DNA of 64,000 nucleotides from Mycolicibacterium sediminis. GTDB lineage: Bacteria > Actinomycetota > Actinomycetes > Mycobacteriales > Mycobacteriaceae. The notes beneath the pieces were generated by a model. That model saw nothing but the letters and a program-made list of their open reading frames with translations, did not search any database and had not been told where the DNA came from. The stretch lies in contig NZ_AP022588.1 in NCBI RefSeq assembly GCF_010731735.1, positions 2,728,001 through 2,792,000 of the forward strand. Direction: 5' to 3'. Shown piece after piece: positions 42,435 to 49,006 of this stretch. A program made the position numbers and the translations under genes. The number at the start of each line of letters is the position of its first letter. Positions within the stretch are counted from its first letter, which is position 1.

Positions 42435-42480
42435 GAATTCCTGTCCGCAGGGTGGTAAGCCGTAAATTTTGCGTTAGGAT
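42435..42480 (+). promoter_or_regulatory. lat promoter with LrpA-like sites, leaderless
   Basis: TAGGAT (42475-42480) lies 6 nt before the lat ATG, so the mRNA is probably leaderless. An AT-rich CGTAAATTTTGCG block (about 42461-42473) just upstream, unusual in this GC-rich DNA, is a likely LrpA contact. Confidence 0.5.
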
Positions 42481-42486
42481 GGCGCC

Positions 42487-43839
42487 ATGACCGCTGTCCT
42501 TCCCTCCCGTGTCCACTCGGCCGGCGACGACGTGCGCCCCGACCAGGTGCACGACGTGCTGCGCCGCAGCATCCTGGCCGACGGCCTGGACTTCGTCCTC
42601 GACGTCGAGCAGTCCGCCGGGTCCTACCTCGTCGACGCCCGCACCGGCGAGCGCTTCCTCGACATGTTCACGTTCTTCGCGTCGTCGGCACTGGGCATGA
42701 ATCACCCCGCGCTGGCCGACGACGCCGACTTCCGCGCCGAACTCGCCGCGGCAGCGGTCAACAAGCCCAGCAACTCCGACGTGTACAGCGTGCCGATGGC
42801 CCGCTTCGTCGACGCCTTCCGCCGGGTCCTTGGCGACCCGGCCCTGCCGCACCTCTTCTTCGTCGACGGCGGGGCGCTCGCCGTGGAGAACGCGCTCAAG
42901 GTCGCCTTCGACTGGAAGAGCCGGCTCAACGAGTCCGCGGGCCGCAGTGGCGAACTCGGCACGAAGGTGCTACACCTGCGCGGCGCGTTCCATGGCCGCA
43001 GCGGATACACGCTCTCGCTGACCAACACCGACCCCAACAAGGTGGCGCGGTTCCCGAAGTTCGACTGGCCCCGCATCGACGCGCCGTACCTGCGGCCCGG
43101 TCTGGACGACGAGGGCATGGCGGCACTGGAGGCCGAGTCGCTCCGTCAGGCGCGGGCGGCCTTCGAGGCGCACCCGCACGACGTCGCCTGCTTCCTCGCC
43201 GAGCCCATCCAGGGCGAGGGCGGCGACCGGCACTTCCGGCCCGAGTTCTTCGCCGCGATGCGCGACCTGTGCGACGAGTTCGACGCCCTCCTGATCCTCG
43301 ACGAGGTGCAGACGGGCTGCGGCATGACCGGAACGCCCTGGGCCTACCAGCAATTGGGCGCACGTCCCGACATCGTGGCCTTCGGCAAGAAGACCCAGGT
43401 GTGCGGTGTGATGGCCGGCGGTCGCGTCGACGAGGTGGCGGACAACGTGTTCGCCGTCAGCTCGCGGATCAACTCGACGTGGGGCGGAAACCTCACCGAC
43501 ATGGTGCGAGCCCGCCGCATCCTCGAGGTGATCGAGGCCGACGGACTGCTGGCCCACGCGGCGCAGGCCGGGAGTCACCTGCTGCGTCGTCTCGAGCAGC
43601 TCGCGGCCGAGTTCCCCGAGCTGGTGCTCGCGCCACGTGGCCGCGGCCTCATGTGCGCGTTCAGCATGCCGACGGCCGCGCAACGCGACGAGCTGGTGGC
43701 CGAGCTGTGGGATGCGCGCGTCATCATGCTGGCCAGTGGCACCGACAGCGTCCGCTTCCGGCCTGCGCTGACCGTCGGCCGGGGCGACCTCGACGCCGCC
43801 GTCGACGCGGTCCGCGACGTGCTGGCTCAGATGCGCTGA
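42487..43839 (+). CDS. lat: L-lysine epsilon-aminotransferase
   Basis: A 450-residue class III PLP aminotransferase. FFVDGGALAVENALKVAFDW, LAEPIQGEGGDRHF (the Glu that switches substrate recognition), LILDEVQTGCGMTG with the PLP-contacting Asp, and FGKKTQVCGVMAGG with the Schiff-base lysine (Lys301 or 302) all match mycobacterial Lat. It transfers the epsilon-amino group of lysine to 2-oxoglutarate; Lat is strongly induced in dormancy and starvation in the tuberculosis bacillus. The last codons overlap the convergent Mrr-like gene by 13 bp. Confidence 0.96.
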   Translation: MTAVLPSRVHSAGDDVRPDQVHDVLRRSILADGLDFVLDVEQSAGSYLVDARTGERFLDMFTFFASSALGMNHPALADDADFRAELAAAAVNKPSNSDVYSVPMARFVDAFRRVLGDPALPHLFFVDGGALAVENALKVAFDWKSRLNESAGRSGELGTKVLHLRGAFHGRSGYTLSLTNTDPNKVARFPKFDWPRIDAPYLRPGLDDEGMAALEAESLRQARAAFEAHPHDVACFLAEPIQGEGGDRHFRPEFFAAMRDLCDEFDALLILDEVQTGCGMTGTPWAYQQLGARPDIVAFGKKTQVCGVMAGGRVDEVADNVFAVSSRINSTWGGNLTDMVRARRILEVIEADGLLAHAAQAGSHLLRRLEQLAAEFPELVLAPRGRGLMCAFSMPTAAQRDELVAELWDARVIMLASGTDSVRFRPALTVGRGDLDAAVDAVRDVLAQMR

Positions 43840-44390
43840 TCCCCGACGGTCAGCCCCCGGATGGTGGACGCCAGCCGGGGGAGGTCGTCGCCGCCGACGA
43901 GCACGCACCCGTGCAGCTCGGCGAGGCGGCGCGCGGCGGGCGTGAATCCGTGGTTGGTGACGACCATCGTCCGCGTGCAGTCCTGCATCGGGGCGCCGGC
44001 GACCACCTCCTGCACCGCGCCTGCGCCGACGGGACGGCCCTGGCGCTTGCACTGGATGGCCAGCCGGTGCGGCCGCGTCCCGACGATCAGGTCCACGCCC
44101 CAGTCGCCCGACAGCGGCGTCATGATCACCGGCACGCCGCAGGTGCGCGCTATCCGGGCGACGTGGTCCTCGAAGTCCGTGCCACTCATCTCGGCCTTGT
44201 CGGCGGCGGGGTGCTCCCGCGGGCTCGGGGTCGCCACGCCGCGCAGCAGTCCGCGAAGGAAGGCGGGCAACGCCGGCGCGAGCAGCGCCGCCGCGGCGAT
44301 CCAACCGACGCCGAGTCCGTAGCACCAGGCGGCGATCGCGGCGACGACTCCCGTTGCGGCATAGCACTTCAGCCGCGCGGATCGTGTCAC
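43827..44390 (-). CDS. Membrane-anchored Mrr-type restriction endonuclease-like protein
   Basis: A 187-residue protein with one or two N-terminal membrane segments (VVAAIAAWCYGLGVGWIAAAALLAPALPAFL) and a C-terminal PD-(D/E)XK Mrr_cat domain: GTDFEDHVARIARTCGV, then GDWGVDLIVGTRPHRLAIQCKRQG, where Asp and the Q-x-K supply the active site, and VGAGAVQEVVAG. The start is GTG 44390, 6 nt after TACGAT, suggesting a leaderless mRNA. Such short membrane Mrr proteins are widespread in actinobacteria; their target (modified DNA or phage DNA) is not established. It diverges from the SRPBCC/ArsR pair. Confidence 0.8.
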   Translation of the reverse strand: MTRSARLKCYAATGVVAAIAAWCYGLGVGWIAAAALLAPALPAFLRGLLRGVATPSPREHPAADKAEMSGTDFEDHVARIARTCGVPVIMTPLSGDWGVDLIVGTRPHRLAIQCKRQGRPVGAGAVQEVVAGAPMQDCTRTMVVTNHGFTPAARRLAELHGCVLVGGDDLPRLASTIRGLTVGDQRI

Positions 44391-44420
44391 GGACGCATCG
44401 TAGGCCGACGGTCGGACAGT

Positions 44421-44472
44421 GCAACCCCGGGGTTGCGCGACGCTCAGGTCGTGTGCAACCATAGAGTTGCAC
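44421..44472. promoter_or_regulatory. Twin ArsR operators GCAAC-N6-GTTGC
   Basis: GCAACCCCGGGGTTGC (44421-44436, perfect 16-bp palindrome) and GTGCAAC-N6-GTTGCAC (44453-44472, perfect 7-bp arms) share the same core, GCAAC-N6-GTTGC. Their centres are about 34 bp apart, roughly three helical turns, on the same face. They lie before the SRPBCC/ArsR operon and next to the divergent Mrr-like gene. Binding by the ArsR protein is inferred. Confidence 0.7.
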
Positions 44473-44496
44473 CTCACTTCGACGAAGGAGACCACC

Positions 44497-44925
44497 GTGG
44501 GGACACTCGAGATCACCAAGACCATCGACATCGACGCATCCGTCGAGAAGGTCTGGGCCACGCTGACCGAGCCGGCGCTCATCGCGCAGTGGTTCGGCGA
44601 CCGCTGCGAATTCGACGCCACGCCCGGCGGGACCGGCGTGTTCGGCTGGACCGAACACGGTGCCGAGAGTCGGGTCGTCGTCGAGCACGTCGACCGCCCC
44701 AAGACCCTCGTCTACCGGTGGGCGCACGTGCCAGGGGCCGAGCCCGCGCCGGGCAACTCCACCGTCGTCCGCTTCGACCTCGCCGAGACTGCAACGGGCA
44801 CCAGGCTGACGCTGCTCGAGACGGGCTTCGAGGAACTCTCCGATCCCGCGGGAAAGCTCGCCGACAACACCGGCGGGTGGGACGCCGAACTCGCCGAGTT
44901 GGTGGCGTTCGTCGAGTCCCGATGA
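44497..44925 (+). CDS. SRPBCC (AHSA1-like) START-fold protein
   Basis: A 142-residue AHSA1/CalC-type hydrophobic-pocket protein: ITKTIDIDASVEKVWATLTEPALIAQWFGD at the N-terminus, then GTGVFGWTEHGAESRVVVEHVDRPKTLVYRW and a C-terminal GGWDAELAELVAFVE helix. GTG 44497 follows GAAGGAG with 6-nt spacing. It overlaps the ArsR gene (ATGA). Paired SRPBCC-ArsR operons are common in actinobacteria; the START-fold protein binds or removes a small hydrophobic ligand. Confidence 0.9.
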   Translation: MGTLEITKTIDIDASVEKVWATLTEPALIAQWFGDRCEFDATPGGTGVFGWTEHGAESRVVVEHVDRPKTLVYRWAHVPGAEPAPGNSTVVRFDLAETATGTRLTLLETGFEELSDPAGKLADNTGGWDAELAELVAFVESR

Positions 44926-45251
44926 GCGGCGCCCACGCCGGCGAGCTGCCCACCGCCCTGGCGGCCCTTGCCGACGAGACCCGGTGGCGGATCCTCACCG
45001 AGGTCGGGCGAGCCGACCTCTCCGCGAGCGCGTTGGCCGACCGGCTGCCGGTGAGCAGGCAGGCCATCGCCAAACACCTCGCCGTGCTGTCCGAGGCGGG
45101 GCTCGTCGAATCCGTCCGGTCGGGACGGGAGGTGCGCTTCCGGGCACTGGGGGCGCGGCTCAGCGCCCTCGCGCGCGATCTCGAATCCCTTGGGCGACAG
45201 TGGGATCAGCGACTGTCGATGATCAAGCAGATCGCTGAGACGTCTGAGTGA
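44922..45251 (+). CDS. ArsR family transcriptional regulator
   Basis: A 109-residue winged-helix regulator: ALADETRWRILTEVGRADLSASALADRLPVSRQAIAKHLAVLSEAGLVESVRSGREVRFRAL. It lacks the CxC metal-binding cysteines of arsenic and cadmium sensors, so it is probably not a metal sensor. It is translationally coupled to the SRPBCC gene upstream, and two identical-core palindromes before the operon are its likely operators. Confidence 0.92.
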   Translation: MSGAHAGELPTALAALADETRWRILTEVGRADLSASALADRLPVSRQAIAKHLAVLSEAGLVESVRSGREVRFRALGARLSALARDLESLGRQWDQRLSMIKQIAETSE

Positions 45252-45432
45252 CCCCGGCGTGACGTTCGACACGCGGCGGCGCCGGCGGGTTTGGCGCCCG
45301 GTGCACTGGGCATACGGATCCGAATGTGGCCGAAGACAGATGACGCCGGTGCCCGTCGGCGAAGCGCGGTTCCCGCGGTTCACGGGCCGGAGTCATCACA
45401 CCGGGTGGTCAGCGGCCAATGGGTGAACTGAT

Positions 45433-45458
45433 GGTTAGCTGGAGTTCCGCCGGGGGTA
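45433..45458 (+). promoter_or_regulatory. SigF promoter of rsbW-sigF
   Basis: GGTTA (45433-45437), 16 nt, GGGTA (45454-45458) matches the mycobacterial SigF consensus, with the usual position 30 bp before rsbW. Autoregulation of this operon by SigF is known in mycobacteria. Confidence 0.75.
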
Positions 45459-45487
45459 GTCTCGCCTGGAGATCAGCAGGAGGGCGC

Positions 45488-45892
45488 GTGACGGACGTGG
45501 ATGACCAGGTCGAATTCAAGGTGGCCGCCAAGTTGGAGAACCTGGCCGTGGTTCGCACCCTCGTCTCGGCCGTGGGCACCTTCGAGGACCTGGACTCCGA
45601 CACCGTCGCGGACCTTCGCCTCGCCGTCGACGAGGCGTGCACCCGACTCATCCGTTCCGCGGTGCCCGGTGCCAGCCTGACGGTGATCGTGCGCCCGCTG
45701 CTCGACGAGGTCGTCATCGACGCCTCCACCTCGTGTACGACGGCCGAGATCATGGAACCCGGTAGCTTCAGCTGGCACGTCCTCAGCTCGTTGACCGACG
45801 AGGTGAAGACCTACCAGGACGGTCAGGGGACCGGCGACGGACAGGTCGTCGGCATTTCGATGTCGACGAGACGTGTGAGTTCTCTGCGGTGA
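45488..45892 (+). CDS. rsbW: Anti-sigma factor RsbW (UsfX), SigF antagonist
   Basis: A 134-residue GHKL-fold serine kinase-like anti-sigma factor: LENLAVVRTLVSAVGTFEDLDSDTVADLRLAVDEACTRLIRSAVPGASLTV. The N-box Glu is present but the usual Asn is Thr (ACTRLI), as in other mycobacterial UsfX proteins. GTG 45488 has AGGAGG upstream. The stop overlaps the sigF start (GTGA). It binds and inhibits SigF until displaced by anti-anti-sigma factors. Confidence 0.93.
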   Translation: MTDVDDQVEFKVAAKLENLAVVRTLVSAVGTFEDLDSDTVADLRLAVDEACTRLIRSAVPGASLTVIVRPLLDEVVIDASTSCTTAEIMEPGSFSWHVLSSLTDEVKTYQDGQGTGDGQVVGISMSTRRVSSLR

Positions 45893-46677
45893 CGACGCCC
45901 CCTTCCCAGGGTTCACCGGCACGGTCGAACTCTGAGTACGCGGACGTCATCGACATGTTCCGCGAATTGGCCACGCTCCCCGAGGGGGAACGGGCGTTCG
46001 TCAGGCAACGCGACCGCATCGTCGAACGCTGTCTCCCGTTGGCCGACCACATCGCCCGCCGCTTCGATGGCCGCGGCGAACCGCGTGACGACCTCGTCCA
46101 GGTCGCGCGCGTCGGACTCGTCAACGCCGTCATCCGGTTCAACGTCGACGCCGGCTCCGACTTCGTCTCCTTCGCGGTGCCCACCATCATGGGCGAGGTA
46201 CGGCGCCACTTTCGTGACAACAGCTGGTCGGTCAAGGTCCCGCGCCGGCTCAAGGAGCTGCACCTGCGGCTCGGGGCCGCGACCGCCGAGCTGTCCCAAA
46301 CCCTCGGCAGGGCACCGACTCCCAGCGAACTGGCCGCCGAACTCGAGATGGACCGCGAGGAGATCGTCGAGGGTCTGATCGCCGGCAGCTCCTACAACAC
46401 CATGTCGATCGACGGCGGCGGCAGCGGGTCCGAGGAGGCCCCGGCCATCGCCGACACCCTGGGCGACGCCGACGCCAACCTCGACCGGATCGAGAACCGG
46501 GAAGCCCTGCGGCCGTTGCTCGAATCGCTCCCGGAGCGGGAACGCACCGTGCTGGTGCTCAGGTTCTTCGAGTCTCTGACACAGACACAGATCGCCGAGC
46601 GCGTCGGCATCTCGCAGATGCACGTCTCGCGACTGCTCGCGAAGTCGCTGGCGCAGCTGCGCGACCAGATGGAGTGA
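45889..46677 (+). CDS. sigF: RNA polymerase sigma factor SigF
   Basis: A 262-residue sigma-B/F/G-type factor. Region 2 has HIARRFDGRGEPRDDLVQVARVGLVNAVIRFNVDAGSDFVSFAVPTIMGEVRRHFRD, region 3 has VKVPRRLKELHLRLGAATAELSQTLGRAPTPSELA, and region 4 has LPERERTVLVLRFFESLTQTQIAERVGISQMHVSRLLAKSL. It directs stationary-phase and stress genes. GTG 45889 overlaps the rsbW stop, and its own stop overlaps the next gene (GTGA). Candidate SigF promoters in this window lie before rsbW, the ANTAR gene and, more weakly, the LppW-like gene. Confidence 0.97.
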   Translation: MTTPPSQGSPARSNSEYADVIDMFRELATLPEGERAFVRQRDRIVERCLPLADHIARRFDGRGEPRDDLVQVARVGLVNAVIRFNVDAGSDFVSFAVPTIMGEVRRHFRDNSWSVKVPRRLKELHLRLGAATAELSQTLGRAPTPSELAAELEMDREEIVEGLIAGSSYNTMSIDGGGSGSEEAPAIADTLGDADANLDRIENREALRPLLESLPERERTVLVLRFFESLTQTQIAERVGISQMHVSRLLAKSLAQLRDQME

Positions 46678-47207
46678 CCCGCTCCGCCGTCGGCATCGTG
46701 CTCGCCGCGGGCGCTGGCACGCGCTACGGTCAGCCGAAAGTGCTCGCCGACGACGGGAATTGGCTTCGTTGGGCGGTGAACGCTCTCGTCGATGGTGGAT
46801 GTGACGACGTCGTGGTCGTCCTCGGCGCCGCAGTGGTCTCCGTACCGTTCATCGCTCGCGCCGTGGTGGCGACCGACTGGGCCGACGGCACGAGCGCGTC
46901 GGTGCGCGCCGGCTTGAACGCCGCCGCAGGTGCGTCGGTGGCGGTACTGCACACCGTCGACACCCCGGACGTCGGCGCCGACGTCGTGGCACGCGTCCTC
47001 GCGTCGGCGACCGAGACGGGTTTGGCCCGGGCGACGTACGGCGGACGCCCCGGACATCCCGTCGTCGTCTCGGCCGAGCACTGGCAGGCCTTGACCGCGA
47101 CGCTGCACGGCGACGAGGGTGCCCGCGCGTTCCTGTCCGGACGCGCGGACGTGATCGCCGTCGAGTGCGGGGATCTGGCGACCGGCGAGGACGTCGACGA
47201 GCGCTAA
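46674..47207 (+). CDS. MobA/MocA-like nucleotidyltransferase
   Basis: A 177-residue NTP-transferase-fold protein: GIVLAAGAGTRYGQPKVLAD is the nucleotide-binding loop, VLHTVDTPDVGADVVARVL carries the metal-binding Asp (PxDxPDV region), and GRPGHPVVVSAEHW is the third family motif. Relatives transfer CMP or GMP to molybdopterin for xanthine-dehydrogenase-type or other molybdoenzymes; no molybdenum genes are adjacent. Its GTG start overlaps the sigF stop, so it may be transcribed with the SigF operon. Confidence 0.85.
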   Translation: MTRSAVGIVLAAGAGTRYGQPKVLADDGNWLRWAVNALVDGGCDDVVVVLGAAVVSVPFIARAVVATDWADGTSASVRAGLNAAAGASVAVLHTVDTPDVGADVVARVLASATETGLARATYGGRPGHPVVVSAEHWQALTATLHGDEGARAFLSGRADVIAVECGDLATGEDVDER

Positions 47208-47234
47208 CGCGAGGGGTGTCGGGTGCGCGAGCGC
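47201..47234. terminator. Hairpin between convergent genes
   Basis: GCGCTAACGCG (47201-47211) pairs with CGCGAGCGC (47226-47234), with a two-base bulge. It spans the stop codons of the MobA-like gene and of mdh, which converge here. Candidate bidirectional terminator. Confidence 0.35.
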
Positions 47235-48256
47235 TAGAGCACTCCGAGGGCCTCCACGGCCGCACGCTCGTCGAGGAGTTCGGCCACCGACACGTCGATG
47301 CGGGCGCGGGAGAAGTCGTTGATCTCGAGGCCCTCGACCACCTGCCACCGACCGTCGACGGCGCGCACCGGCAGCGAGGTGACCACGCCCTCGGGGATGC
47401 CGTAGACCCCGGGTGAGGGCAGTGCCACCGAGGTCCAGTCGTCGGCGTCGGTGCCGTCGACCCAGTCCCGGACGTGATCGATGGCGGCGTTGGCGGCCGA
47501 CGCCGCCGACGAGGTGCCCCGCGCCTCGATGATGGCGGTCCCGCGTCTGGCCACCGTCGGGATGAAATCGCCCGTCAGCCAATCGGTGTCGGCGGCGAAC
47601 TCGGCTCCGGGCCGGCCGGCCACGATGGCGTGGAAGACGTCGGGATACATCGTGGGGGAGTGGTTGCCCCACACCGTCAGCCGCGAGACGTCGGTGACGT
47701 GGACGCCGGCGTGCGCCGCCAGCGCGGCGACCGCGCGGTTGTGGTCCAGGCGCGTGAGCGCGGTGAACCGCTCGGCAGGGATGTCGGGGGCGTTCGCCGA
47801 CGCGACGAGGGCGTTCGTGTTGGCGGGGTTCCCGACGACGACGACGCGGACGTCGTCGCCCGCGCCGGCGTTGAGTGCCCTGCCTGCCTCGGCGAAGATC
47901 GCGGCGTTCGCGGCGAGGAGGTCGGCGCGCTCCATGCCCTTGCCGCGCGGCTTCGCGCCGACGAGCAGCGCGACGTCGACGCCGTCGAACGCACGTACCG
48001 GATCGTCGTGGATCTCGACGTCGGCGAGCAGGTCGAAGGCGCTGTCGACGAGTTCCATCACCACGCCTTCGGCGGCGCGCACCGCCGACGGCAGCTCCAG
48101 CAGCCGCAGCGTCACCGGGACGCCGCGGCCCAGCAGCGCGCCCGCACCGATGCGGAACAGGGCGGCGTAACCGATCTGGCCGGCGGCGCCGGTGACGGTG
48201 ACGACATTCGGGCGGGTGGAACTCGGTGGGATGAGATTCGGGCGGGCGGAACTCAC
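47234..48256 (-). CDS. mdh: Malate dehydrogenase
   Basis: A 340-residue NAD-dependent malate dehydrogenase of the group resembling actinobacterial and cytosolic enzymes: [21 protein letters not shown] at the N-terminus, [13 protein letters not shown] (active-site loop), [18 protein letters not shown] with catalytic Arg and Asp partner, and [12 protein letters not shown] with the catalytic His. The GTG at 48256 overlaps the stop of the small upstream gene (GTGA). The first 15 codons contain a near-perfect 19-bp direct repeat (GAGTTCCRCCCGCCCGAAT), which lengthens the N-terminus. It interconverts malate and oxaloacetate. Confidence 0.95.
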   Translation of the reverse strand: MSSARPNLIPPSSTRPNVVTVTGAAGQIGYAALFRIGAGALLGRGVPVTLRLLELPSAVRAAEGVVMELVDSAFDLLADVEIHDDPVRAFDGVDVALLVGAKPRGKGMERADLLAANAAIFAEAGRALNAGAGDDVRVVVVGNPANTNALVASANAPDIPAERFTALTRLDHNRAVAALAAHAGVHVTDVSRLTVWGNHSPTMYPDVFHAIVAGRPGAEFAADTDWLTGDFIPTVARRGTAIIEARGTSSAASAANAAIDHVRDWVDGTDADDWTSVALPSPGVYGIPEGVVTSLPVRAVDGRWQVVEGLEINDFSRARIDVSVAELLDERAAVEALGVL

Positions 48257-48585
48257 GTCCACACCCGCAGGTTGAGCACCTCGGAGGCGTAGCGACGGAC
48301 GGTGTCCTCGCTCATCGCGGCGGCGTCCTCGTGGCCGGGCCGGGAGCGGCTCTGCATCCGCGACGTTCGGGGGTCGAGGGTCACCTCGGCGAGCAGTTCG
48401 CCGGTGCTCGGCTCGCAGACGGCCCACGTGTACATGGTGTCGTCGGCCCAGCCGTCCTCGGCGTCGTGCACGTAGTCGAGGTCCGTCTCGCCGAGGTCGG
48501 CGAGCGCGGGCCTGTCGTCGACCCGGTCGTCGTAGCGCAGCCCCCGCAGGTACCACGTGCCGTTGTTGATCTCGACGGGTTGCAC
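48253..48585 (-). CDS. Conserved hypothetical protein upstream of mdh
   Basis: A 110-residue acidic, aromatic protein: [26 protein letters not shown]..., [44 protein letters not shown]. It resembles a fragment of an acetyltransferase or a small beta-rich protein, but I recognise no family. It starts at GTG 48585 and is coupled to mdh by a GTGA overlap, so it may be a partner of the enzyme or simply cotranscribed. Confidence 0.6.
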   Translation of the reverse strand: MQPVEINNGTWYLRGLRYDDRVDDRPALADLGETDLDYVHDAEDGWADDTMYTWAVCEPSTGELLAEVTLDPRTSRMQSRSRPGHEDAAAMSEDTVRRYASEVLNLRVWT

Positions 48586-49006
48586 GTTCCGAGTGTCCCA
48601 TGTGGCCGGTGGCGACGGCCGGGCTGCGTCCTGCCGGCGCGCGGTGCACGTCTCACGCCGGCGGCAGTTACGCGCGTCGAGCGTCCGGAAAGTCCTCGTA
48701 ATGATCGGTGGGAAGGCGATTTCAGTTCAGCAAATTGATCTTGCGAATAGTTTGCCACCAATGCGGACGTTGGCGCATCAACGCAGGCCTCGGCACTCGA
48801 CATGGTCAGCAACGTTGGCTCGACGCAGGGCCATGCGTCGTTGGCGAATAAGTGCCGCTGACAGCAGTTGTCCGACGCTGGATGCCGCTCGTCAGCTAAG
48901 CGAATCTAAACATTCCGTTCGCAAATTCTTCGTTATTGACATGCGCGTCCTTTTGGGTGTCAGGTAACAGGGACAGCTAGCAAATGCGGGGGCTGATCGG
49001 AGGCCG
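48586..49006. other. Intergenic region upstream of the GH16 gene
   Basis: This 421-bp gap has no convincing gene. The right half is distinctly less GC-rich than its surroundings. It contains TTGACA at 48936-48941 (no clear -10) and TCAGCTAAG at 48892-48900, a 9-mer also found before the BcsB-like gene. GGAGG at 48999-49003 is the ribosome site of the downstream gene. Confidence 0.4.
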
